Of a DNA stretch of 26,549 nt, positions 8,920-15,814 are shown piece after piece. The notes under the pieces were generated by a model, which was not told the DNA's origin, made no database searches, and was given only the letters and a program-made list of their open reading frames with translations. The first letter of the stretch is position 1, and every line of letters starts with the position of its first letter. The stretch is from assembly GCA_964555295.1 (NCBI GenBank), contig CAZKRL010000038.1, positions 1 through 26,549 on the forward strand, given 5' to 3'. The translations under genes and the position numbers were made by a program. The DNA is from CAZKRL01 sp964555295. GTDB taxonomy: Bacteria > Bacteroidota > Bacteroidia > Flavobacteriales_D > Sanyastnellaceae.

Positions 8920-9507
8920 CTAAAAAGACTTCATGCTTTTAGCCAGATATGATCGGATCAACCTGGTAAGAATGATGATCAAGATGAAGAGCGAAATAGC
9001 AGCGAATGCCTGACCACTTCGGCCACTGAAAAAAGCCCCTCCACTCAGCATATAAGCACAAGCCCATAGTGAATTAAAGAGCAATGATACAGGAAAGTAG
9101 ACAGCAAAAGGAATTTTCAGCAATCCTAGCAAATAGTTTTGTATGAACAAAGGCATTCCCGGTGCGATCCTCATCGCAAGCAGTATGCGAAACGCACTGC
9201 CACGATCTGCATCGAGAAAACATAACCATTTTGCTGGGATTTTTGAGCGAATCCAGCACCCCATGGGCGACTGCATTACGTAGTAGGTCCAAGTCAGGTT
9301 TAACGCTAACGCGCTCATGACGATGCTACAGGATTTTACGTTCGTGCCCCAGACCACACCTGCCGCGGCGAAGAGCACACTAACTGGAAAACCTAAGCCT
9401 GGTAAAATTGCAATCGAACAAAAAAGCAGCGAAGGATTTGCCTGAATGATTGAAATTAGTTCTCTGTATGCACCAGAAATCAGATTGATCATAACATGAG
9501 AATACAT
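8920..9507 (-). CDS. VTT-domain (DedA/TVP38-like, SNARE-associated) membrane protein
   Basis: A 195-residue membrane protein with four to six hydrophobic segments. The region ILPGLGFPVSVLFAAAGVVWG near the N-terminus and LLAMRIAPGMPLFIQNYLLG in the middle are the two re-entrant-loop elements of the VTT domain: a [FY]xxxR-like element, then Pro-Gly. DedA/TVP38 relatives are membrane proteins, and some flip undecaprenyl phosphate or phosphatidyl lipids. The gene starts 14 bases after the stop of the GT-C-like gene, so it is co-transcribed. A reasonable inference is lipid-carrier recycling or translocation for the neighbouring glycan pathway, but that role is not shown by the sequence. Other Met codons near the start (such as MINLI) could also be used. 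Confidence 0.72.
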   Translation of the reverse strand: MYSHVMINLISGAYRELISIIQANPSLLFCSIAILPGLGFPVSVLFAAAGVVWGTNVKSCSIVMSALALNLTWTYYVMQSPMGCWIRSKIPAKWLCFLDADRGSAFRILLAMRIAPGMPLFIQNYLLGLLKIPFAVYFPVSLLFNSLWACAYMLSGGAFFSGRSGQAFAAISLFILIIILTRLIRSYLAKSMKSF

Positions 9508-9521
9508 TTCTGGTTTCTTGA

Positions 9522-11180
9522 CTAACGAACAATGTACTCAAAAATTGGAAAATCTCCATCAGCGACTTTCTCAAGCATACCGTTGTCTAACCATGATTTT
9601 GGAATTGAGGAAAAATCGGGATAACCCTTTGCACGAAGGTGTAAGGGGGGGCGAATTACCTCGTTTCTGACAAAAATTCGCCCTCCGCTTTTTTTTGTGT
9701 AATCGAGCACAACAGTCATGAGATGGGCAAGGTGATCTGGCCTGGTGCATTGGCTGAATTGGACAGTTTTGGCTGGACAATACCAATTCAGGTAGCGATC
9801 GACGCTCAGATAATTGCATCCTATAACCACGTCGTTTGCTGTAGCTTTTTGGATGAGCCACTCATTTTGCTGAAAGTTCAAATCCCAGTCTTTGTGTCGA
9901 AGCGGGGCTATACCTCCTGCAAAGTTGTGAAGAAATGTGATCGTAATTGCCAATGTGCCAAGGATAGCCTGCCGACCCGATGGTAAATTGGACAATGCCA
10001 GACCAAACACCAATGCCACGGAGGGCAATACTGGTATCCAAGATTCAGGCGCGCCGGCACCAATCACAAATTGAACGACGAAGTATGTTGCCAGCCAGAT
10101 GCTGATTAGGACAAATCTCCAATCATTAAATAACCTCAGTCGATTGGTTGCAATCATGGCAGACTGATCAATTTTTCTCTTGAAGAGCCGCGAACAGATA
10201 TAAAGAAATACCGTTACAGCTAGCAAAAACGTGAAGCCGCTGATCCAAAAGAAAAAATCTGGCATTCGGACGCCCAGCGCACTTTCCTCCGTGATATTTT
10301 TCTCTGGAAAAAGTTCGTTTAAACGCTGTGTGATGGAATCGTTATAAAACAGCCAGTTACTTGCCAAGATGGTAGACCCTAATGCAAAAGTCTCGCGAAG
10401 AGCTATTTTGTATACAGGAGAGTGGTGATGGATTGAACCCCCATTCGCGTTCAGAAGCAAGGTTTCTTCCCGCGGTATCTCAGCTCCTTCTATCGCCCAT
10501 GCANNNNNNNNNNGTTTTTTTTCAGGCATGGATTTTTGGATCATCCATGGTATGGAAAACATAATCGCCAAACCTATCCAAACTGCTACACAATATGATA
10601 CTGCTGGACGAAAACCGTCTCGAACCCACAGTGACACTGCGACAGCTGGCCCCACCAGCACAGCGCACATTATGTGAAATCCAGTGCTGATTCCGCCAAT
10701 CATGCCACCGGCCCATTTTCCACGTGGACCAAGAGCCAGCCACATAGCAAACAAACTGGTAGCCCAAGCTAGCGAATATGTTTCTACTTCGTGTGAATAT
10801 CGCCACACACTATAAATTGAAGCAAAAAACAATGCAGTGATAACCGAGGAAGTCATACTTAATCCCCAGCGTTGTTTGGCAATCAACCAGACCATGACGA
10901 TGGCCAGGAGTCCGTATGTCAAACTCAAGGCACTAATAAACGACAGAGCATCCGGCTCTCCAAATATCTTCCATAGATAATGAGTAAATACGTGATAAAG
11001 TCTGTGTGCGGGGTTTTCAACCAGATTCGCAGGTGTAAGATCTCTGATATTGGTTGCAAATTCATAGGCATCATCCGCCTCACTATGATTGCGTATGGGA
11101 TAAAAAACCCAATTGAGCAACATGACGGTTGCAATCAGAAGTAGAGGCAGCGAATTGCGTATAGATTTGATATTGATCAT
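9522..11180 (-). CDS. GT-C-like polytopic membrane glycosyltransferase, interrupted by an assembly gap
   Basis: A 552-residue frame with many membrane helices. Residues 34-40 (SEADDAY), just after the first helix, put acidic residues in the first periplasmic loop, as in GT-C enzymes that use polyprenyl-phosphate sugars. ENPAHRLYHVFTHYLWKIFG then resembles the DUF2723-type arrangement. The C-terminal ~130 residues look soluble and extracytoplasmic. Ten N at 10504-10513 fall at about residue 224. The frame is open on both sides, but 10 is not a real measured length, so some residues may be missing. It stands beside a VTT-domain protein and a DPM1-like transferase, which fits a lipid-linked sugar pathway. 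The exact family and donor are uncertain. Confidence 0.62.
   Translation of the reverse strand: MINIKSIRNSLPLLLIATVMLLNWVFYPIRNHSEADDAYEFATNIRDLTPANLVENPAHRLYHVFTHYLWKIFGEPDALSFISALSLTYGLLAIVMVWLIAKQRWGLSMTSSVITALFFASIYSVWRYSHEVETYSLAWATSLFAMWLALGPRGKWAGGMIGGISTGFHIMCAVLVGPAVAVSLWVRDGFRPAVSYCVAVWIGLAIMFSIPWMIQKSMPEKKXXXXAWAIEGAEIPREETLLLNANGGSIHHHSPVYKIALRETFALGSTILASNWLFYNDSITQRLNELFPEKNITEESALGVRMPDFFFWISGFTFLLAVTVFLYICSRLFKRKIDQSAMIATNRLRLFNDWRFVLISIWLATYFVVQFVIGAGAPESWIPVLPSVALVFGLALSNLPSGRQAILGTLAITITFLHNFAGGIAPLRHKDWDLNFQQNEWLIQKATANDVVIGCNYLSVDRYLNWYCPAKTVQFSQCTRPDHLAHLMTVVLDYTKKSGGRIFVRNEVIRPPLHLRAKGYPDFSSIPKSWLDNGMLEKVADGDFPIFEYIVR
10504..10513. other. Assembly gap (10 N)
   Basis: Ten consecutive N inside the GT-C-like gene, next to an eight-T run (10515-10522). 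The true length is unknown; the flanking reading frames happen to agree across it. Confidence 0.99.
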
Positions 11181-11236
11181 TCTCTGAGAGAAAGATTATG
11201 AGAAATGAATTGAGAAATTCATGAGATGTTGCAAAT

Positions 11237-12265
11237 TTATATCATCAAACTTTTCGCCCAATGTAACATTTTCGCTACACCTTCTTCACGTGAAACATTG
11301 GGAACCCAGCCGATCAGATCAGTAGCTTTGCGATTGTCCGCGACAAACAGCCTCTGATCACTGTGGCGCCAGTTCAGCTGCTCATAATTCATATTCACAC
11401 CAGTGGACTGTTCCAGGATTTCAAATAATTCCAGCAGCGAACAACTGTTGGACATACCTCCACCAATGTTGAATGCATGACCACGGGCGCGATCCATATG
11501 ACGCGCAGCTGCGAGGTAGCACTCTACAGCATCGTCTACATAGAGCAAGTCGCGCACTTGTTTGCCGTTTCCCGAAATAGTGAAGGGATTGCGGTGGGGG
11601 TCGCGCTGGAGTTCGAGTGCTTTTTGACAGAACCAGCCGACCCAACCTTGATCAAACGTGGCATATTGCCTGCCGCCATAAATGGTGGAGTGCCGAAAAA
11701 CAGCGGTGTTCAGCCCATACACACGGGCGAAATCCAGCATATATTGGTCAGCCGCGCCTTTAGAACATCCATATGGAGTTTGAAATTCCAACGGGGCTGA
11801 CTCGTCAATGCCATGTGGAAAGGCAGGGGCGGAATAGCGTTTCTCACCTTCGACCAACTCCACATGATTGAGCTCGCCATAAACCTTGTTACTCGATGAA
11901 TAAACGATCGAAGCTTCGGGGCAGAATTTGCGAACACCTTCTAACAAATTGAAGCTACCCAGCACGTTGGTATTGAAGTCGAGACGGGGATCATTCATCG
12001 AGGTAGTCATAGCCACTTGACCCGCCAGATGAAAAATGACGTCTGGGCGATACGATTCCAAAACCGCTTCGAGTTCTTGACTGTGGCTGGTATCGCCTTT
12101 GACAAAGTCCTTCAGCCCCATGCCGCGCAGCCATTGCAAATTGGCATCCGTGCCATGACGACTGAGGTTGTCAAAAACGAATACTTGTTCGGCATCGTCA
12201 AGCAAACGGGCCGCCACATTGCTACCGACGAATCCACAACCGCCGGTGATGAGGTATTTTTTCAT
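11237..12265 (-). CDS. tyv: CDP-paratose 2-epimerase (CDP-tyvelose synthase)
   Basis: Converts CDP-paratose to CDP-tyvelose by NAD-dependent C2 epimerisation in the cytoplasm. The 342 residues follow Salmonella Typhi Tyv/RfbE closely from memory. MKKYLITGGCGFVGSN opens the Rossmann fold, with VFDNLSRHG after the second strand. FHLAGQVAMTTS, YSSSNKVYG, then PYGCSKGAADQYMLDFAR (catalytic Tyr and Lys at about 164/168), YGGRQYATFDQGWVGWFCQKA and SGNGKQVRDLLYVDD come next. These blocks are diagnostic for this enzyme rather than a generic epimerase. Length matches (338-342). It lies directly downstream of rfbH, completing most of the route from CDP-glucose to CDP-tyvelose. If no paratose synthase is present it might instead act on a related CDP-3,6-dideoxyhexose. 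Confidence 0.92.
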   Translation of the reverse strand: MKKYLITGGCGFVGSNVAARLLDDAEQVFVFDNLSRHGTDANLQWLRGMGLKDFVKGDTSHSQELEAVLESYRPDVIFHLAGQVAMTTSMNDPRLDFNTNVLGSFNLLEGVRKFCPEASIVYSSSNKVYGELNHVELVEGEKRYSAPAFPHGIDESAPLEFQTPYGCSKGAADQYMLDFARVYGLNTAVFRHSTIYGGRQYATFDQGWVGWFCQKALELQRDPHRNPFTISGNGKQVRDLLYVDDAVECYLAAARHMDRARGHAFNIGGGMSNSCSLLELFEILEQSTGVNMNYEQLNWRHSDQRLFVADNRKATDLIGWVPNVSREEGVAKMLHWAKSLMI

Positions 12266-12310
12266 GAGTAAGGGTGATTGTTTAGATTGGAGTCATTGCT
12301 AGCCCACTTT

Positions 12311-14257
12311 TCACTGCTCAGACTTCTTCGATTCTACGAACTCGCGGATCACATAGACCATATGATCAATCATTTCTTTTGTAAGACCGGGGTAGGTTCC
12401 GAGGAACATCGTTTGATTCATGATGCGATCGGCAGCGGGCAGGGGTGAAGCAGGGAGGTCCGAGCCAGGAGACGCTAGCTTTGAGGAACTGCAATCGACG
12501 ACGCGGAGGGCCGCGGGGTTGTCGCGTTTGAGTTGAACGAAAGCCGGTTGCCTCACGAGATTGCCACCAAACAACATGCGGTTACCGATTTTGTGAAGGT
12601 CCAAGTGTGCGGCAAGTTCCGTTCGCGTGAAAGGGGCGGTTTCTTTGATAGTCAACTTAAACCCAAACCAGGAGCAGTCGGTTTGACAACCAGTCTTATC
12701 CCAAGAGAAATGAGATTCAAAAGACTGGAGTGCGACTGTCTGTGAGTCTGGCGCATGCCATGCAGTGGCGTGAGTAGGAAGGGCGAATTCGAGATATTCC
12801 TCCAAACCATGGAGACCGCGACGAAGCATTTCCCAGTTTCGTTTACGAGCCTCGATAAATTCCGGCAGACGCCGGATCTGCACGCGTCCGATGGCAGCTT
12901 GCGTATCGAGAGGCTTGAGGTTGAATCCAAGATGACTGTAAATGTATTTGTGGTCGTAACCTTCAGGAAGTTCTCCCAATTGCCACTGAAAGCGTTTGCC
13001 GCAAGTATCGTCCTTGCCAGAAGCGCACCAACAATCCCGACCCCAATCGCGGAAAGATTCAGCGTAGGTTTTCAACGGTGGCTTCCTCACGATATTGACG
13101 GCACCCCCTTCGCCCATGGTGAGGTGGTGCGGAGGGTAGAAAGACTGCGTGGAAATGTCGCCGAAACTGCCGGTAGGGGCTGTTAAATAGAGCGCAGAGT
13201 TGCGAGCTCCGAGGTCCGAGCTTTGATTTTCTTTTGCATCTCCCTGCTCGCAGCCCCCTGCTCCATGGATTCGGATGATGGGGTGGTTGCCTTTTTCTGC
13301 GATTTTGATGAGGTGGTCTAGACCGAGTTCTTTGGCTTTTTCCAATGGCAAGGTGTAGGTGCAACCAAGGGCATCACAATTGTCCTCGATGAGCCAAAGG
13401 TCGTATTTTTTACAGAACTCCAACACCGTAATGAGTTCGAAAGGATTGCCCAGAGCGTGAGCCATCATCACCGCCTTGGTTTTGCCGGGTGAGTAAGCGG
13501 CTTCAAGAAAAGAACAATCGGCATTTCCAGTCTGGACTTTCGCATCGATGAAGACGGGGACGGCGCCAGCTTGGATGATGGGTGCAACTGTGGTCGGGAA
13601 ACCAGCCGCCACCGTGATGACTTCATCACCCGGACGAATGCGTTTGTGGGCCGGAAGCTTGTGGGTGGTGAGAGCCGAAAAGGCCACGAGATTTGCCGAA
13701 GAGCCAGAATTGACCAGCAACGAATGTTTCACGCCCATGAATTCCGCAAGCTCACGTTCCATGGCCTCTCCCTCGGGACCGAGGGTGAGCCAGAAATCAA
13801 GAGTGGCGGAGACACAGGCCTCGACTTCGTCCTCGGTGAAAACGCGACCCGCATAGGGGATGGTGTCTCCTGGCTGGTAAGTGGGCCGTTGAGGATCGTC
13901 ACCCGGGCGATTTGCTGCGTGGGTAAGACGAGAATACTCGCGGGTATCCCTCTTGATGATTTCTTTCCTGAGCTTGGCAATGAAAGCTGGTTTGAAACTG
14001 ACAGGCAAAACGCCCAGCTTGGATTGATGCATTTTCAGTTTTCTACTGAGTCTCACATACGATTTCTTCGGCAACGAGCCTGCAAGAAAATCGTCTTCAA
14101 GAATGGAAACACAATCGGCCCCATGATCTTGGCTCGTGATCATAAGGAGATCGACATCGCCACGCGAATCAGGATGACTCAAGACAATTGCTGGGCGATC
14201 TTTGGCACCCGTGGCATCGGTGAAAGGAAAATTGACGCGAACACAATGAGCAAACAT
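12311..14257 (-). CDS. rfbH: Fusion: MazF/PemK-type toxin domain + CDP-4-keto-6-deoxyglucose 3-dehydrase (RfbH)
   Basis: One open frame of 648 residues. Residues 1-103 are PemK/MazF-like: VNFPFTDATGAKDRPAIVLS (8-27, with the conserved Arg21-Pro22), MITSQ (39-43) where MazF has its catalytic Thr, and LPKKSYVRL (62-70). From about 95 the sequence is RfbH/DdhC, the PMP and [2Fe-2S] enzyme that removes the C3 hydroxyl of CDP-4-keto-6-deoxyglucose. SFYPPHHLTMGEGG (372-385) carries the His that replaces the usual PLP lysine. Cys294, Cys409, Cys411 and Cys419 form the cluster motif, with CX1CX7C intact. Normal RfbH is about 440 residues. Besides the toxin domain, extra segments lie at about 303-360, 499-527 and 589-606. 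ATG 14257 follows the small upstream ORF by 18 bases in the same frame. No Shine-Dalgarno is visible. Confidence 0.88.
   Translation of the reverse strand: MFAHCVRVNFPFTDATGAKDRPAIVLSHPDSRGDVDLLMITSQDHGADCVSILEDDFLAGSLPKKSYVRLSRKLKMHQSKLGVLPVSFKPAFIAKLRKEIIKRDTREYSRLTHAANRPGDDPQRPTYQPGDTIPYAGRVFTEDEVEACVSATLDFWLTLGPEGEAMERELAEFMGVKHSLLVNSGSSANLVAFSALTTHKLPAHKRIRPGDEVITVAAGFPTTVAPIIQAGAVPVFIDAKVQTGNADCSFLEAAYSPGKTKAVMMAHALGNPFELITVLEFCKKYDLWLIEDNCDALGCTYTLPLEKAKELGLDHLIKIAEKGNHPIIRIHGAGGCEQGDAKENQSSDLGARNSALYLTAPTGSFGDISTQSFYPPHHLTMGEGGAVNIVRKPPLKTYAESFRDWGRDCWCASGKDDTCGKRFQWQLGELPEGYDHKYIYSHLGFNLKPLDTQAAIGRVQIRRLPEFIEARKRNWEMLRRGLHGLEEYLEFALPTHATAWHAPDSQTVALQSFESHFSWDKTGCQTDCSWFGFKLTIKETAPFTRTELAAHLDLHKIGNRMLFGGNLVRQPAFVQLKRDNPAALRVVDCSSSKLASPGSDLPASPLPAADRIMNQTMFLGTYPGLTKEMIDHMVYVIREFVESKKSEQ
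12440..12493 (-). repeat. In-frame extra segment 3 in rfbH
   Basis: About 18 residues (SSKLASPGSDLPASPL region, residues 589-606) between the RVV and DRIMNQT blocks, which are separated only by a short loop in ordinary RfbH. It shares the 11-mer GAGGTCCGAGC (plus strand 12455-12465) with segment 1 (13211-13221). This suggests a dispersed repeat captured inside the coding region. Confidence 0.5.
12677..12763 (-). repeat. In-frame extra segment 2 in rfbH
   Basis: About 29 residues (499-527, containing DSQTVALQSFESHFSWDK) inserted just before the conserved SWFGFKLTIKE block. Ordinary RfbH has only a few residues here (for example NSDPSWFGF). The frame is kept. Confidence 0.5.
13178..13351 (-). 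repeat. In-frame extra segment 1 in rfbH, inside the iron-sulfur motif spacing
   Basis: Residues 303-360 separate DALGCTYT from TGSFGDIS, which are nearly adjacent in ordinary RfbH. The spacing from Cys294 to Cys409 is 114 residues instead of the 57 known for the Yersinia enzyme. The second half contains NQSSDLGARNSAL, whose DNA shares an 11-mer with segment 3. Confidence 0.55.
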
Positions 14258-14275
14258 AGCAAAAAAATTTGGAGG

Positions 14276-14497
14276 TTACGCGGATGTTTTTGTTCCCAGT
14301 TCTGCAAAGACCGAAGACCAGTCTTCTTCTTCGTCTTCCATTACGCTTTGCAATTGAAGCAACTCTTCCGGTTGATAACCCATGTGTTGTGCAATTTCAT
14401 CGGAGGTGTAGAGCGTGATGGGAGTGTCGATGGGAAGTGTTGTGCCGTCAGTAATGACTTCGTAGCCATCTTGATGTTTGATCAGTGTAATTTTCAT
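14276..14497 (-). CDS. Small acidic protein, candidate antitoxin for the fused MazF-like domain
   Basis: A 73-residue ORF starting at ATG 14497 (MKITLIKHQDGYEVITDG). A longer frame from 14581 adds only 28 residues of non-domain sequence. The N-terminal half looks like a short beta-rich segment. The middle (YTSDEIAQHMGYQPEELLQL) could be helical, and the C-terminus is strongly acidic (MEDEEEDWSSVFAEL). There are only three Lys and no Arg. I do not recognise a named family. Its size, acidic tail and position 18 bases before a MazF/PemK-like domain are what one expects of a type II antitoxin. Its TAA stop is in the same frame as the downstream ATG, with six codons between. An inverted repeat upstream (14531-14583) could be its operator. 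The antitoxin role is inference. Confidence 0.6.
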   Translation of the reverse strand: MKITLIKHQDGYEVITDGTTLPIDTPITLYTSDEIAQHMGYQPEELLQLQSVMEDEEEDWSSVFAELGTKTSA

Positions 14498-14530
14498 GAT
14501 GATTGTTAGTAATTTTGTCGCTGTATGAAA

Positions 14531-14583
14531 TTTTGCGTTTGATCGATTGCGTGTGATAATCAGATCAACGTATGAACGCAAAA
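14531..14583. promoter_or_regulatory. Nested inverted repeat upstream of the candidate antitoxin gene
   Basis: TTTTGCGTT (14531-14539) is matched by AACGCAAAA (14575-14583). Inside it TTGATC (14539-14544) is matched by GATCAA (14563-14568). The element sits 34-86 bases before the antitoxin ATG, where autoregulated toxin-antitoxin operators usually lie. It could equally form an RNA hairpin. Confidence 0.4.
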
Positions 14584-14628
14584 AACGATGGAATCAGGTA
14601 AGTATTTTTCGATTGGGGATCTTGCCTG
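14580..14628 (-). terminator. Weak candidate terminator after rfbG
   Basis: On the minus strand CAGGCAAG pairs with CTTACCTG with one mismatch and an 18-base loop (14595-14628). Six T follow about 9 bases later (14580-14585). The stem is imperfect and the T-run distant, so it is at best partial. It would partly separate rfbG from the toxin-antitoxin/rfbH unit. Confidence 0.2.
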
Positions 14629-14647
14629 TTTTTGAATGAAACTGCAA

Positions 14648-15715
14648 TCAGTGCATCAAATTCTGATATTCCTGGATTTGGCGGAGTGTCAACTCTCTGG
14701 GGTCTTGACCATCAGCTTCTCCTTGATACCACTCGGCGGTGCGGGCAATGGTTTTCTCAAAATTCCATACAGGCTGCCATTGCAAGAGGTGGAAGGCTTT
14801 ATCAATGGCAAGATTGAGTTTGGAAGCTTCGTGAACCGCGTTGGGGTCGGATGCATCGACCCAGTCTCCAGAGATATGCAGCAGCAACTCACGCACGAGC
14901 TCTGCAACTGTTCGATTGCTTGTGAGAGCGGGACCGAAATTGAATGCTGAAGCAAGATTGGCGGGATTGGGCGATGTCGCAAGCGCGGCACCTAATGTGA
15001 GATAACCGCCGATCGGTTCGAGAACGTGTTGCCAAGGACGAGTGGCGATTTTATTGCGCACGGGAATGGCTTGATGCTGGCGCAAGGCTCGTATGCAATC
15101 AGGAACGATGCGATCCAGAGCCCAATCACCGCCCCCAATCACATTCCCGGCTCTGGCAGATGCCAGGCGCACGCGACCTTCGGCAGGGAAGAAAGATCGA
15201 CGATAGGATGAGATCACTAATTCCGCCGCTCCCTTGCTAGCGCTGTAAGGGTCGTATCCCCCCATGGCATCTTCCTCACGGTATGCGTGAAGCCACTCAC
15301 GATTTTCGTAGCATTTGTCTGTGGTGATACAGACAACGGTGCAAGATTGATCAGATCGTCTCACCACATCGAGCACATGTGCCGTGCCCATCACATTGGT
15401 GGCAAAAGTTTCGACGGGAATGTCATAGGACAAGCGAACCAGCGGCTGTGCAGCGAGATGGAAGACGATATCAGGCTTGGCGTTTACGAAGGCTTTTTCC
15501 AGCGCACCACGATCGGCAAGGTCGGCCCGAGTGTCAGAGGCAAGTCGCGGTGAGAGTCCAAGTTGATCGAAGAGAATTTCGTGGGGCTGGGGGTCCAGTG
15601 CGAAGCCGTGAACTTCAGCGCCGAGTTCCAGCAGCCATTCCGCCATCCACGAGCCTTTGAAGCCGGTGTGCCCGGTGAGGAATACGCGTTTGTTTTGATA
15701 GAAATTGTTAAACAT
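14648..15715 (-). CDS. rfbG: CDP-glucose 4,6-dehydratase
   Basis: Converts CDP-glucose to CDP-4-keto-6-deoxyglucose, the second step of CDP-3,6-dideoxyhexose synthesis, in the cytoplasm. The 355 residues show the enzyme's own signatures: KRVFLTGHTGFKGSWMAEWL (residues 9-28, NAD binding), FHLAAQPLVRLSYDIPVET, ITTDKCYENREW, PYSASKGAAELV (catalytic Tyr and Lys), ARAGNVIGGGDWALDRIVPD and RPWQHVLEPIGGYL. These distinguish it from dTDP- or GDP-specific dehydratases. Length is normal (355-360). It sits between rfbF (99 bases upstream) and the small acidic ORF plus rfbH fusion. In known clusters rfbH follows rfbG directly, so the small ORF and toxin domain look inserted at this junction. Confidence 0.95.
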   Translation of the reverse strand: MFNNFYQNKRVFLTGHTGFKGSWMAEWLLELGAEVHGFALDPQPHEILFDQLGLSPRLASDTRADLADRGALEKAFVNAKPDIVFHLAAQPLVRLSYDIPVETFATNVMGTAHVLDVVRRSDQSCTVVCITTDKCYENREWLHAYREEDAMGGYDPYSASKGAAELVISSYRRSFFPAEGRVRLASARAGNVIGGGDWALDRIVPDCIRALRQHQAIPVRNKIATRPWQHVLEPIGGYLTLGAALATSPNPANLASAFNFGPALTSNRTVAELVRELLLHISGDWVDASDPNAVHEASKLNLAIDKAFHLLQWQPVWNFEKTIARTAEWYQGEADGQDPRELTLRQIQEYQNLMH

Positions 15716-15814
15716 GGGGAAGATCTGTATCTTGGAGATACGATAAGAGGTTAAAAGAAATGAAGGCTCAATATCATGTGAGCTCGCTGCTCATGACTCC
15801 CACCTCCACGCTTG

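Noticed and set aside
13571..14509. Plus-strand open frame of 312 codons
   Set aside because: Antisense to the toxin-rfbH fusion and the small acidic ORF; its residue pattern resembles no known family.
14498..14581. Longer start (14581) for the small acidic ORF
   Set aside because: The extra 28 residues cover the inverted repeat and look like non-coding sequence. MKITLIKHQDG at 14497 is a more natural start.
15727..15741. Small hairpin GTATC/GATAC after rfbF as a terminator
   Set aside because: Five-base stem, no T-run in the transcribed direction, and it lies just before rfbG of the same pathway.
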